NCBI GenBank assembly: GCA_025642065.1
Contig: JAODUP010000443.1
Location: 62,001 to 126,000, forward strand
Length of the DNA: 64,000 nucleotides
Direction of reading: 5' to 3'
Source: Paralvinella palmiformis
Taxonomy: Eukaryota > Annelida > Polychaeta > Terebellida > Alvinellidae
Positions 36,558-50,269 of this stretch are shown one piece after another. The position numbers and the translations under genes are program-made. Under the pieces are notes generated by a model. The model made no database searches, had not been told where the DNA came from, and saw only the letters and a list, made by a program, of their open reading frames with translations. How positions within the stretch are numbered: position 1 is the stretch's first letter; each line of letters begins with the position of its first letter.

Positions 36558-37055
36558 CTTCTGCTGACGATGTATCAATTTCTAAAGGTAATGTTTTACG
36601 AGAATAAAGTTGATAAAACTCGATGAGTAAGGAATCATTTGCTGGACCTATAATCACATTTGAGCATAAATGTCAATACACCTTTGGATACAGCTAGTTC
36701 CCTTCATACATCGGAAAATAGAGTGTCTCAGTATTGCAATAAAATATCAGAGAACCGTAATGATTCCTTAGATTACAAAATGGAAAGAAAATGGAGTTCT
36801 TGGAGCATTAAGTTAACTTGAGGATATTGCTATGTGGAGACTTCCTAAGAGGTATTTTCTTTTAAAATTACCCAACCAGACGTACAAAGTATTTTGTTTT
36901 GCACAGTACTCTTTCCATTGTATTATATAACATGTAAAAAGCTGCTTTACATGTAAAATATAATTTGACAATAAAAATATTTAAATGTTATATGTAAAAT
37001 GTCTAACAAAATAGAAATTATACATAATAATTAAAATCAAGTAGCTAGATATTAA
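36558..37055. other. AT-rich sequence without a recognised gene
   Basis: If the ORF at 36297-36557 is real, its promoter or upstream intron would lie here. No motif is clear enough to call. Confidence 0.4.
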
Positions 37056-37188
37056 TTAAATGCCAAAGTAGACTAGAAAGAAGTGACTCTTTAACAGTTT
37101 TTTAAATATATTTAATGTGCTTGCTTCCCTGATATTGCTGGGAAGTGCATTCAGCAGCATGATTAAAACACCTTTTACCAAAAGTAGA
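37056..37188 (-). pseudogene. LINE C-terminal remnant at the edge of duplication copy B
   Basis: On the minus strand the first frame reads TFGKRCFNHAA (37186-37150), matching YG-RCF-AA. After a frameshift the next reads LNALPSNIREASTLNIFKKL then LKSHFFLVYFGI with a stop at 37056-37058. These are the final LWN-LP and LK-HFF blocks of a CR1/L2-like LINE ORF2. The remnant ends about 10 bp from the left boundary of duplication copy B. It is too short to be active. Confidence 0.85.
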
Positions 37189-37608
37189 TAAATAACAGTT
37201 GAACGTTTGTCTTACTTATTTTTTCTTATGAACCTATCTAATATATCGTGAACTTACATTTGGAATACATCTGAATGTTCAATCCAGTTTTAATGCTTTA
37301 TAACAAACAAACAAAAAATTCAAGGAATAAGCCAGATACAAGCTATCCATATTTTAAAATTTTATGAAAATAAATGATTAAATGCTAACATTATGAAAAT
37401 AGAGGTGGCTATTCCTACTGGTGGGGTAGCTAGAAATGTTATTGAGTGATTACAGTTTTAATTTTTAATGGAACTATAGTGTAAATAGAGATGACTGTAC
37501 ATTACTGAAATGCAACTATGTACAACTAGAAGCTACTATTCAATATTTAGATATGACTATGCATAACTAAAGTGAAACTAAATATGATTCACTGCATCTA
37601 TATGGTAT

Positions 37609-38149
37609 TTATGGGGACAGTCCACCCTCATAAACTATTTCTTAAATATGTAATGCTTAGAACATTAACCAAATATTTCACAATAATAATCACAAAATAT
37701 ATCTGATGTCATAGATATAGGGAAATAATCCAAATTACTGGAGGGCCGCCATTACGGCTGCACCGGAAGACAGATTCGGAGGCGGGAAGGAGAAAACTTA
37801 AATGATCTGACGTCACATCGGCGTTCTCTAGACTGACGCGGATTAAAGTTTATCTTGATGATTAAGTTCTGAGCCAATTATAATCATCTTCCTTTTGTCA
37901 GGTTCCTTCTGTCTCAAACTGAAATGGTTATTTGTCATTCATGACGTAATTGTAACAAAATATTACCGTATCACCGAATTGACGAGATAATTTAGGAGCT
38001 TCCTGTCGTCTCTGTCTAGCTTCAAAGTGGCGGCGCCTACAGGGCATTAAAAGTTGATTAATCAGCACTTTGAACTGGATTATTTAATATGTGGGTGATC
38101 ATTTACACATTTTGACATTATTTGAAATGAAGGTGGACTATTCCTTTAA
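37609..38149. mobile_element. TTAA-type MITE (Kolobok/T2-like)
   Basis: The left end GGGGACAGTCCACCCTCAT (from 37613) and the reverse complement of the right end, AGGAATAGTCCACCTTCAT (to 38145), match at 15 of 19 positions. They are flanked by TTAT (37609-37612) and TTAA (38146-38149), a degenerate TTAA duplication. The homologous place in copy A (about 24828) is an empty site reading GGTATTATAACTATCATTCC. The interior is GC-richer than its surroundings and noncoding. TTAA duplication with AGGGRA-type ends suggests Kolobok; piggyBac is an alternative. Confidence 0.82.
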
Positions 38150-40511
38150 GTATACTTCCTCAAAACTGGAATACGCAAAACATTGGCTTTGTTACAATCA
38201 ATTCCCACGCTTCATATGCTTGTGCAGTCATTTTGACTTTCCTATGTATATTAGTAACATTCAGTAATATAAATAATTATATATTTATTTACAGGTTGCA
38301 TATTGTGATCCATGTATATCTTTCCGTTTATATAATCTTAACCTTATGTACCGTTAGTCATTGATTAATTCAATACATTTGGGGAATTTCATTTGTGGAT
38401 AAATCAAAGAACCCTACAAATAAATGCTAAAATCAAACAGAAAGAACATAGAACGTTAAGCCAACCTACCACCTAACACTGATGTGTGATATCAGTAACA
38501 TCAATGATTTTCCTTAAATAATCAGTGCACCAAATGGACACCATCTCACCCTATTTATACGTTATCTCGGCATTAAATAGGATCACAGTACTGTCTTGTT
38601 TATTAGAATCCAGTATGTAGACTATTTACAAACCACACAAAGTCTGTAGTCTATAATGGCGGATAAACTAGTAATCTCCAATCTGACGAAATAACACCCC
38701 AGCTCGTTAACATGGAAGACGTGTCATGGTTCTGGCTCTACTTCCTATATTGATCGTTAATACCTTTTCCTCGATGATAATTCTTTAATTGCTCAACTGA
38801 TGCCGAAATATCCTTCACTTTAGCCAAAAAGATGGATATGTTTACATGAAAGTTGCTATATATAACTAAATTGGTTAATAAGAATTATAATAAGAACTTG
38901 TTCAGAAGATTTGGTGTACTGTAAAAAGGCGATGAAATGGCAGAAGCACATGGTTAGTTGATAATGTTTATTATGTTCATGGTTGAACGATTTCAGTTTA
39001 AAATACTTACTCACTGATTAAATTAGTCAATCACTTGCTCGCATACTGGCTTGTGCTGTCACTCATTATCTGACTCATTGTCAACAAAATAATGATCTAG
39101 TCATTGTCTAATGGAGTTATCATAATTACAATCTGTATTTATGTATTTATTCTTCTACGTAGTTCATTAGATGGATAACAACTAACTGTATAATGCTCTA
39201 GTTCAGAAGTGAAGGAAGTGGCTGATATGGTACAGAGGCTGCCAGAGAGCTTAATACGTTTAGCGAGATGATGGAATGATTGGTATAACAGATTACTCTG
39301 TGTCTAATCATTAATATATTAATATACCTATTGACACATTTTTACAATGTTTTGGTATCATGGGAAGAGTGTCTATTTATGCTGAACAAAATGGCGTGAA
39401 GGTCACCAATTCTTGGCATAAATAATTTGAGACATGGGTTATACAGTAGAGCTATTGGAGTTATCGACCGGAAATAAAATAATGAGGAAAACAATACTTC
39501 AAATGGTTATGGTTACAAAACAGTTTAATAAATGGAATGTATAGCTCATGGGCTGATAACGTAGTATTAATAACACTTTATTCAGACATTATTCTAAGAG
39601 ATATTGCTATTGCTATTGTTTTGAGTAACATATTTCTCTTTTGTCTATAAAATGCGATTGCAATTCCTAAATTATGAAAGCTATATTTTCTTTCTGTGTG
39701 TGTATATGTGTTTGAGTGTGCTTGTTTGTATGTCTATATATGTATGTATATTTATGTATGCGTGGGTGAGCTCGAGAGCTCCTAAGTTTGGCAGTATATC
39801 GGATTAACACGGATTGACTCAGCATGTCAATGGTCCAACTGACAAAGAAGCCCACACACTATCTTTTGTAATCTCTAGAGAATCCAGCTCTATTTTTAGC
39901 AGGTGTTCCTTCTATATGTGACCCATGCCCCTTTAGCAATAAAGATAATTCCTTGAGCATTCTTTTGACTGTACGGTTAAATCGTTATTAATATGGATAA
40001 GACCGATTCCATACGAAGAAAGATCACACGTGAAAAGTATCATGCAATTAATAGCAAAGAATTTAAGGATGATTTACAGTTGTCTCAATCCCGGAACAAA
40101 TTGATTAAACTATGACTTGACGAAAAGAAACGATTTTTGTTGCACGCAGATAGATTATTGTGGAAATGACAAAAGAACGATTAAATTAACAAGAAATATG
40201 ATGGGCAGTAATTCAACTATAAATATATCGCATTTTATCTCAGCTGAAAGTCTTAGGATGAGTTCAGCATTTTTTTATTAGAAAAACAAAAATCATCAGG
40301 CTTAAGATCATTTGTGATTTGCCTAAAAATATGTATACTAGCAGCAGGGATTCAAATGTTTTACCTGATGGAAAAATGATCGAAATGATTGCATCATCTG
40401 CCTGCATGTTTCAGATCACTGAACAATATCTCGTTTCTCACATCTAAAGAACTGAATCTACTGAATGGATCAACACCAATGTAACTAAGGGATCTGAATG
40501 AAAATAATACA

Positions 40512-40580
40512 CCAAAGTGAGAGTGCCATGATCTGAGTTATGTTCAATCTGATGTTGCCAAAAAGTCATCCATTGCCATA
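40512..40580 (+). pseudogene. Faint LINE C-terminal trace (copy B)
   Basis: Homologue of 26990-27060 (GTGAGAGTGCCATGATCTGA, then TTATGTTCAATCTGATGTTG). It was therefore present before the segmental duplication. Frame lost. Confidence 0.4.
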
Positions 40581-40861
40581 TATTTCGAAAATTTGATAAA
40601 AAGTCCCCAAAATTCGCATTATACAAATAATTACTCCAGCTGTCTCATTAATGGAAAACCCCTAATTCAATTATAGCACGAACATCCTTCAGCAGTGTTT
40701 TGGCAAAATTCCGTTCCGCTCTAATAGCTATTGATTTGTATAAATAAATAAATAACTACATGTCTGTTAGAAATAAATGTTGAGATCCTGAAATAATTAA
40801 ATAAAGCTGACGCACTTACACGCACATACACACATACGTATACATACATATATACTTATCT

Positions 40862-41037
<176 letters not shown>

Positions 41038-42164
41038 ATATTTCACAGAGAAAGAGGGATAGATACAAAGAGAGTTTGTGTAGTTTGTGTATTACACGTT
41101 TATCCATGGTTCCTTAAAATGGTAAAAAGTAGGTTTTTTTAATCCCCACTTATTACGATAAGTAAAAGTTCATAAAAGGCTTAAACAAAATATAAACTGA
41201 ATGATCAGAAATAACCAAAAGTTTAAAACTATCATATGAAAGCATATCAAACAAGATTTATCTGTAAAGAATATTTTACTATTGAAAACCGAGATCACAT
41301 ATGTTAGCCAGCATAATATAACTCAGCAGTTAGTAATGACTAAACACTTAATTTAATTTGTCAATAATATGTTTTGTTCCTTAAACGGATTTAAATTAAC
41401 AATAATATTTTTATGTATAATCCTAAATAATCAATATTTAATAAGTTCAACTATATATTAACATACTTTTGTATTTAGTTGATGAATGTTTTCATCACAT
41501 CCCTCAAACCTTCTAGGACCTGTGATGAGGTTATACAGTTACGCTACAGCTGCCTAGTCGTATTTCACTCATACAATATATACCCAGAAGAGATGACACG
41601 GTAACATTAAATACAACAGAATCTACCATAACCCTTTGTGGCCATTGATTTACAACATAGCTAACGTTATATGTCCAGTTAGCTTGAATCCATGTGCAGC
41701 TCACTTAGTATTTGTGACACAGAATGAGAACATTACTCTTATCATTCAAATCTGACCTTATTACATAAAATATTGACGCTTTCTTGGCGACTATCTCTTC
41801 TTAGGGATTTAAAAAATACAGCGATATCTATCAATAAGATTCTAGCATATCAACATCAAAGAGTGAGAATCACAGATTCACTTACGAAAAACTGATAAAT
41901 GTTCTCTTAATATTTTTATTTAAATTTCATTAGTCATTTCTATCTACAATCAGTCGCTAATTGGTCATCTTAATAATTTTTAACCTAAATAATTCATGTA
42001 TTTACATTAAGCTTTTTCTTCTGGGAAATGTTTGAATAGTACAATTATGTTTATGTAAAACAAACGGTGAACAATTGTCAAGATGCAATTCGGAGATGAT
42101 ATTAATATATCACGGTTGATGACATAAGCCTACTCTATACATTATATATTATTTTGGATTAACT

Positions 42165-42500
42165 GCTGCCAATTATTGGCTACTTTCATTAATTTATATA
42201 TTCCCTCCTACATCTATTAATTTAATTTTAATTCTAATCTGTTTTTAAACTAGAAAATATGACATTTTCAAAAACATATGACAATCACTGGTATCATTAT
42301 AACCTTATGAATGTCAATATTAGTTACAAGTTTCGTGTGAGTTATCTTTCATAGAAATATTAGAGCAATTAGTTAGTTCATCCCTCATTTTTACTGAAAG
42401 AGTCATATTATTTCCGTGTTATAGAAGAAATGTTTTCTTGTATACATATTATGGTATTAGCTAAACTAGAATGTGTAACTGCTATTTCAATTGATCGAAG
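42165..42500 (+). repeat. Local direct duplication, left copy
   Basis: Matches 43440-43811 in the same orientation: CTAATCTGTTTTTAAACTAG, GAAAATATGACATTT and TTTCGTGTGAGTTAT, then ATTTCAATTGATCGAAG. The pair brackets a 90-bp microsatellite and repeat E copy 4. Confidence 0.78.
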
Positions 42501-42697
42501 AAACAGCTATGGCGCCCACTTTTAATATGAGATGGCAACTTTTCTCAAACGATAAATACTTGAATTCTTTCAGCAAGTTATTTCGTACTACACGAAGACT
42601 GAGATTAGTATTTCAGCTGAACGATTGTGTCTTTCCAAAGGATTTAACACAGTATTTATCAAGATATAACCCAATGATTGAGCGAAACGATTTTCCA

Positions 42698-42710
42698 TGT
42701 ATATATATAT

Positions 42711-42762
<52 letters not shown>

Positions 42763-42790
42763 TGATTGTGTGTGTGTGTGCGTGTGTGTG
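42698..42790. repeat. (TA)n(TG)n compound microsatellite
   Basis: Short TA run then TG run, ending exactly at repeat E copy 4. Confidence 0.95.
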
Positions 42791-43375
42791 TTTTAGGGTA
42801 GATATTAGGGGCAACAGGCACAGAGCATCAACATATCTAAACATCCTTCGAGACCTACCTCCATAAATCTAAATACAAATACAACTATACATACATTAAT
42901 CTAAAAATAAAATGTTCCAGACCTCCACATATTGATAGATGTGTGCGTATACCTAAGCATGTGTCTGGTCTACTCATCAGCCAAATATATCACGCCCACA
43001 GGAAAGCGGCTATATGCAGGCTACGTACAAAAAGCGGAAGCACGTAAAACAGATACCATTTGATACCACAGCTCGCAGTAAATACGTGCGTGTGGTTCAA
43101 TGGTGACTTGCTACATACATATAACTATTTTGACACCACAGTTTACATTCAACAGTAATTTTCTGTCGTCCAAAAGAAACCTGTATATGAAACATTTCGA
43201 CACCTCAGATGCTGACCTCAGCTTTATTCTGGGTTCGAATAACTAAATAAATCCTATCTATATATGAATCATATATACCGATACACGTCCGATTAGTCTG
43301 GCGTCGAAGTTCTTCTCTAACCTAAGTGAAAAGTCAGGCCTTTATATACCCTCGGCGTGTTAACAAACATTACAG
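42791..43375 (-). mobile_element. Repeat E, copy 4
   Basis: Reverse orientation like copy 2, with the same microsatellite-side end TTTTAGGGTAGATATTAGGG and GGCAACAGGCACAGAGCATC. About 40 bp containing one arm of the CCTGTGGG/CCCACAGG stem is deleted near 42982. The far end is CGGCGTGTTAACAAACATTA. It lies inside the 2.1-kb insertion specific to duplication copy B, so it postdates that duplication or arrived with the insertion. Confidence 0.82.
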
Positions 43376-43377
43376 AG

Positions 43378-43380
43378 TGT

Positions 43381-43432
<52 letters not shown>
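43378..43432. repeat. (TG)n microsatellite
   Basis: TG array abutting the far end of repeat E copy 4. Confidence 0.95.
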
Positions 43433-43434
<2 letters not shown>

Positions 43435-43439
43435 TGTTA

Positions 43440-43811
43440 TATGATGTTACCAATTCTTGACTATCACCAGTAGTTTATATACATCCACCCCCCACTTCAA
43501 TTCATTTGATGTTACTTCTAATCTGTTTGTTTTTTAACTAGAAAATATGACATTTGAGTAACATATTATATTACAACCTGGCATTATTCTAAGTTTTGAT
43601 TCTTTCTTATGAAAAAGTTAATATTATGAACATGTTTCGTGTGATTTATATGTCTTGGAAATATTATAGCAGTTATTTGGTTTTTACGTTTTCCTGATGA
43701 GGTCTCACTTTAGTGATAGGGTTATCATTTGCTTGTAAGAATATACATGTTTTCCCTGTTTACATATTATAATATTAGCTACAATGTAACTGTGGTTTCA
43801 ATCGATCGAAG
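43440..43811 (+). repeat. Local direct duplication, right copy
   Basis: Partner of 42165-42500 at an offset of about 1.3 kb. Confidence 0.78.
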
Positions 43812-44854
43812 TAAGGAGAAACAAAACGGGAAATTTTCCCAATTCTTTAATTAACTTTTACATTTGTTTTCACATGTTTATACATTCCAAAATTAGAAAG
43901 TCAGATATTCTTTTATGTATAAAGAGCGGAGTACAATATACCAATACTTGTTAATATAATTGATATATGGAAGATATATTTGTAAATCTCGGTTTCTTGC
44001 CTACATCTAGTTGAATTTGAACTGAATAAAGATCTGGATTAAATTAATAACAACTTCTTACAAAAAGATTTATACTTACAGTAAATCATCCCCCACAAAC
44101 CTGTTATTAATGGAGAAGCATAGGGTACATTTTTGTAGTGGTGTGGTCTATTTTCTTTAGTGTAGCCATATTGTAACCTGGAACACTGAGGCCAAGAATA
44201 GGTAGTTCTATTAAACAAATGACTCACAAATACTAGGGAATACATGTGGCTGAATGAGCCTGATGCAAGGCTTATTTTGCTCGAGCAAATATGAAGAAAA
44301 ATATGAGAGATGTAATAGCACAATGTCTCGACTCTTCATATTGAATAGCCATATTTATAACATTACGTCATTGCTTTACAAATATAATTCCTAACATATT
44401 CGTAGAAAGTATAATACAGCATAACACATAATGACAACATGCAAACAACTAGAGTGAATCTATATTGGGTGGTAGACGCTGAACATATAATCCCATTAAA
44501 TGCTTATCACACAGGATTAAGTTTGACAGGTTGTCTATATAATAATAGCCATCCGATTTACGTAAATAATTTAAGCTTTATCAATTTACTGTCAGAGATT
44601 ATCTATGAAGATGATAGGTGTCATAATATGCTATTAATATCATATTGCTCAAAACACCCGAATAGTATTTGGTAGTTGTCGTTCAGTAGGAAGGTTTGTG
44701 TTTATTTATTGATTGATGCCAATTTAGATTGTCACACAAGTCGGTTCCTGAATAACTGTAAGGGTTAGAAGTTTAGATTGTCAAGGTGATCTGCTTCATT
44801 GTTTATGCCGAGAAATAGATTAGGAATTATGTTGAATGTAGGAATAACACTTAA

Positions 44855-44911
44855 CAGATATGTTGATGCTCTGTGCCTGTTGCCTCTTTATATTTATCCT
44901 AATACACACAC
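44855..44911 (+). mobile_element. Repeat E, terminal fragment (copy 6)
   Basis: Only the microsatellite-side end remains: ATATGTTGATGCTCTGTGCC, TGTTGCCTCTTTATAT, then ACACACAC. It interrupts the duplicated segment of copy B: copy A reads on at the equivalent point (31152) without it. Confidence 0.75.
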
Positions 44912-45075
<164 letters not shown>

Positions 45076-45693
45076 TTGGAACTTCCTCATTATCAGACAC
45101 CAGGGTGGCAAGTCCTAAATGTTGTCAGTCCTGATGAAAGTTCCCGGCCCAGGTACTGCAAGAGAATAGCAGGCCATAAACCGCAAAGCAAGCTGGACGT
45201 GTTCGAAAACAGTTGGGGGTGTACCGGCTTCAAATACTAGTACAGGGGCAAGTGCGTATAAAAAGTTGATCACTTATGTATTATGGGGTGAATAATTTTC
45301 AATGGAAATGGGTTTACAAATGTAGGTGTGGCGTGGTCAAGAAAAAAGAAATAGTTCTAATTAAACTTATTTTCACCGTGTGAAATACAAAGCAACTAAT
45401 GATTTAGTTATTAAACATCCATCTTTGTTTCAGCATAAAATAAAATATCGTCTTTTGGGGGAGTTCCTCCCCAAATAATGATATGCATGAGTGTGAGATT
45501 TAAATTTCTCGGGTAACTATCAGAGCCATGCCTGTAAAGGTATTGCTGGTTGGTTGAAAGAGGAGATTCTATTGATAGTTGGCCAATCATCACTGTTGTA
45601 CCAATGCTTCAGGTGTCAACAAAAGCATGTGTAAAACATAAACACAACGACTTCCCGGGACGCATGATGAGACTCAAAAATTCACTTCCGCCT

Positions 45694-45917
45694 TCAGAGA
45701 GAGAGAGAGAAAGAGAGAAAGAGACAGGGGGTTGTCGTCTCATACACATACACACAGACAGACAAACAGACTAGCACATATATGCCCCGCGAGATTGTCT
45801 GATAGACAGAAAACAATTAAATATAAAAACCAAAATAAAGTCTCACATGTGCGCACGCACGCACTAACACACATGCGAGAAAGTGAAGGGTGATAGAGAG
45901 AGAAAGTGCTAAGATAG

Positions 45918-45957
<40 letters not shown>
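45694..45957. repeat. (GA)n microsatellites, two arrays
   Basis: GA arrays at 45696-45725 and 45918-45956, separated by CA-rich simple sequence near 45740-45775 and 45850-45875. Confidence 0.9.
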
Positions 45958-45959
<2 letters not shown>

Positions 45960-46106
45960 CTCCAAACCTACACATCTCCATCTATTTATACTGATCTCCT
46001 CACTTCAGACCAGTATTATTATCATCAGTAAGTAGACGGTGGTGATCTCCTATAGGCGGAGTGTATATCATTATTATCTGATTAATGACAAAACACGGAT
46101 AATAAA

Positions 46107-48017
46107 GACGAAGTGCGGCGCTTAGAATTCTATCAGGAGAGGTCTATCTTTATAAGGTGCTCGTAAATCTTCATTACACGACAGATATATATATATATCA
46201 ATTAGCATTAAAATTATTCCCGAAGTGATCTCTTTAAAGCCGCATCACTTATCACGATGTAACGCAAGTCTTTCTAGTCGTAAATCAAACATTATAACCA
46301 CCACCAACAACGTGTAACATTAATGGATTATCTGTTGTAGGCCTCTTGTAAGCGAAGGATGATGCAAATGGTGTACACACACTGATGAATACACTAACAT
46401 TTAGCGTGACAAATGAAGAGTATTTGTAATACTGTGTTTAAGAATGCCTAAGACGTTTTAATTTGACTTGCAATCCATTTTAAGACTAACCTACATCAAA
46501 TATCTTCATAACGAATGTGATCAGATAATTTAAATTAGACGAATCCCTATGGAAAGAAATGGGTATTAGTATTTTAATTATTTCCAAAGTTATATTCTTA
46601 AACCCGCCTCACACAGCATAATGTAAATCAAGTCTTTCTTCGCTTTGCCCCGTCGAATGCACATATCCATGATAGTATACCTTAGTAATAAGAATATCAT
46701 TTTTAAACTGATCTTAATCTATTTATTACAGGCCACTCTAATTAAACTGTCCTTCCGTTGATCGGTGAATCTATTTGATCTCTTAACTAGATTACGCTAC
46801 ACGGTAAAATCCGTTTCTTGTCCCATAAACCGAAATCTCTTGGGTGAGGGAACAGATGTGTAGAGGTCTGATTTAAATCAATATCCTCTTGTTTTCTTTG
46901 CAGATTGGCTTTTAGAAAAAGTGTCAAATAATGATAAATAAGAATAAGTTGCTTCACTGCTCTTAAAATATATTTGTCATGATCATATATAAACTGAGGA
47001 GTAATATAATTCCTAAGTTATGCGATTGTTAGGTGTGATATTGTTTTAGAAGACAGTGATGAATATTAGTAACACGTTAGTTCTCTGGGTGTGTGCACAC
47101 ACACACACACACATACACACACACGCGCGCGCGCGCGCAAATACACGAGCACACATACTATATATTGTTTTGAAACCTTATAAATAGTATACGCTATATA
47201 TCTAGACATAATATTAACTTTAACCAATTACCCATAAGTCAGCATTTTTGTATTGAAGATTCACTCTAACATAAATTGAATTCAGTATTTATGTTTCAGC
47301 TTTACGACTCCATTATTATACTATTGGTCTCTCTTACAGATGAAATGGCATTGCTCCTCTACTCTGATAGAAAAGTCAATCCTAGACTATCAGGTCGTTG
47401 ACTATGGAGTATGGTTTATCAACTAACAATGCCATTTCAATTTGGCATTAATTCACGTCTTGCCTACGGAAGATGGCTAAAAATAAAGAAGAATGGATAC
47501 AAATGGAGATTAAATGTATGTAATCTCGACAGAAGACCTATGATGTTTCCTGAACACGATCCAGTTCTTCGATTCTCTTTCCTATTTTATGCGCGGAGAT
47601 ATGGCTTCTATTAATCCCACGAGAAAGAGCCTGACGTGGATCTAACTGATCTGACCAGCGATGTTCTTGCCTTTGATAAACAGAGTGTACACTTCCCATC
47701 TAACCTTACTTCCGCATTATAAGGATTCACGATAATGACCCGCCTATGATCATTTACAGACGTCAAGCAGAAAGAGATTATCTATTTATGTTGTAACTCA
47801 GAACAGATCGTCATATTTTATTAACTATTTTATTTAGAACGTCATTGACGGGTTTTGATGACAACATTTAAATGCTGCCGTTTAGTATGAGATTATAAAT
47901 GAGATTAACGAGAACGCGTAGGTAGATGTTTTGTACGGCACTAATGGAATATGAAATTTATAATTGCTTCCACACACACAAATAAACATATACAGGTATA
48001 ATCATGCAAATAAGTGT
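46107..48017. other. AT-rich sequence without a recognised gene
   Basis: Contains a (CA)n(CG)n tract at 47095-47139. A 67-codon plus frame at 47411-47614 is less AT-driven than its surroundings but carries no domain I know. Confidence 0.5.
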
Positions 48018-48057
48018 ATATCTGTGTGTGTGTGTGTGTGTGCGTGTGTGTGTGCGC

Positions 48058-48107
<50 letters not shown>

Positions 48108-48159
48108 TGTATGTATGTAGTATGTGTGTGTGTATGTATGTATGTATGTGTGTTTGTGT

Positions 48160-48244
<85 letters not shown>
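48018..48244. repeat. Long (TG)n(TA)n(TATG)n(TA)n compound microsatellite
   Basis: TG to 48058, TA to about 48106, TATG/TG tract to 48160, then about 83 bp of TA. Confidence 0.95.
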
Positions 48245-48248
<4 letters not shown>

Positions 48249-48535
48249 ATGTTTATGTGTGTTTGTTTATTTTTCTGTGCGTTTATAATATTGGTTATAA
48301 CTATGATTGTGACTATGATTGTGACTATGATGTTCTTAATGATAACATCCATGTCACGTGATGTCCATCATTCTGGAAGCGTCTATCACCTCGAGCGCGA
48401 CCGTCTAACTTCAGAAATATGAGATATTTACAATTATCTCAAATCAATTGTGATATGTTTTACTCCAATAAATTATTGGCTCATTATCATTCATTTCTAT
48501 TATTCCATACCCATAGTTATATGGGACGAAAGTCG

Positions 48536-48667
48536 TCGAACCGTGATAGACCAGTTAGTTAGTGCGAAGGACTCGTAGCGGAAGGGTCACGGGTTCGAGG
48601 CTTCGGAGCTGAGTCAGTGATAAGACTATTTAAATGAATAGGACACCATATAAATGTCACGTATTAC
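48536..48667 (+). mobile_element. SINE-A copy 3, internally deleted
   Basis: The head CCGTGATAGACCAGTTAGTT, the anticodon side GGACTCGTAGCGGAAGG and B box GGGTTCGAGGC are kept. Most of the body is lost. The tail ATAGGACACCATATAAATGT matches copy 1 (ATAGGGCGCAATATAAATGT). Confidence 0.82.
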
Positions 48668-48691
48668 TAAGTAGCCCTCGACAGCAGCTAG

Positions 48692-49047
48692 CTTTAAAGT
48701 TACCCGGCACTTGGTGCCAACGGTCGCAGGTTCGAACCCCGTAAGAGGTCGAAACTTTTCCAGGGATTAATTTCTCGGCTCACTACATCGTGGGTGGCTG
48801 ACCACGTTAAATGGCGCTGCCGTCTCCACTGAATTATTTAAAATAAAGGGAGACGTTAAAAACCCCCTGAGGACGTAAAACACTCTGGCAGTGATCACCC
48901 TCGGGGTATTTCGGCTCCATCTTTCCGTACTGCTCCCCTGTGAGTGGTGGGGGAGGAGGTTTCTCAACCACTCCAACATAGATGCTGTGCTGATTAAGCG
49001 ACAGCCTGGGGATTCTCCCCGAACACCAAAACCAACCTTTAAAGTTA
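48692..49047 (+). mobile_element. SINE-B copy 2 with perfect target-site duplication
   Basis: The element (48703-49036) starts CCCGGCACTTGGTGCCAACG, has a clear B box GGTTCGAACCCC, and carries the conserved body TTAAATGGCGCTGCCGTCTC, GTGAGTGGTGGGGGAGG and CTGATTAAGCGACAGCCTGG, ending CACCAAAACCAAC. CTTTAAAGTTA flanks it on both sides (48692-48702 and 49037-49047), an exact 11-bp duplication. The first part of the tRNA-like head (with the A box seen in copy 1) is missing. Confidence 0.92.
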
Positions 49048-49075
49048 GTTAGAGTGCGGCTTTAAAACATATTCA

Positions 49076-49134
49076 CACACAACACACACATACACACACA
49101 CACCTCAAACACCCACACACATACATGTAATCAT

Positions 49135-49209
<75 letters not shown>
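49076..49209. repeat. (CA)n-like and (TA)n microsatellite
   Basis: Interrupted CA to about 49140, then about 64 bp of TA. Confidence 0.95.
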
Positions 49210-49212
<3 letters not shown>

Positions 49213-50269
49213 TGTGCGACATTAATGCTCGACCGCCCGACTGGGACCAGTATTTTAGGGTCCGGTCTAGTATCTGTGTCATAATACTCGACCGGCCTCC
49301 TGGCTAATACTAACAGCTATCCTTCAAATAACCAAGCTCACGATCTGTTTATTACCTTGTGACATATATAAGAGCAAACGCACAAACAACTTCACTTGTT
49401 ATATCCAGTCAAATCCTGGACACATGCCTTCCTGCTATGAATATAATTGGCGTAACATGACAACGTCACAATCAACACTCGCAGCTTCCCAACTGACCTG
49501 TGTAATAAATGTTCCGGAATTTATCTGAATACTGTAGATCTGTTTAATTTAGTAATATCGTCACTACTTTGATAACATGACATATATACTTTACATCAGT
49601 TAAAAATGATCACATGGTGAAATAAGAATCAAAACTTATCCAGAAGCTCATTGAAATTAAATGATTTGGGGATTGTGTTGTCATATTTAAAATATGGTGC
49701 TTAGTTCTAAAAACACCATGGGCCAGTGTTATTAGATGAAATGTGAGCTAAATACTCAGTAGATATCACAATAAAATATACCTTTGCATAGGAATAGTTT
49801 CCACATGATTCGGTCACAGGCACTGTATTTATGAAATAGATCTGTTGCAAATATTGTTGAACATATCAAGTTGATCTAAAATAAGTTATGCCAAGACAAA
49901 TTATGGATCAGCGTATTATAGCTACTCATTATGCATTTACCTCACCTGATTCTGTAAAGGGAATAACAGAGTAATGCATTTGTTAAATGATATCAGAGCA
50001 GCTAAATGTATCATGTAGCCTGTAGTATAGTTAACTATATTTTTTGCATTAAGGTAGACTATCATAGAGATACAATGAGAGAGAACATATTATGAATTTT
50101 GTTCATGAAACAAATTAACATAATGCAGTTAGATTTGTAATAGAATGGTTAGATTATTATTTAAGCTAATTTGTTTCATTTACATATCCATGGATATGTG
50201 ATGATAGAATATAATTTTCATGTTATACATGAAGTGTAATATTCTTGGTGGTCAATCAATAGTTTAATG
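49210..50269. other. AT-rich sequence without a recognised gene
   Basis: Nothing recognisable on either strand downstream of the NADAR remnant. Confidence 0.5.

Noticed and set aside
48002..48361. Long poly Tyr-Ile, Cys-Val or His-Thr frames over dinucleotide arrays, here and at every other (CA)n/(TA)n array
   Set aside because: Simple repeats keep several frames open by composition; no independent sign of coding.
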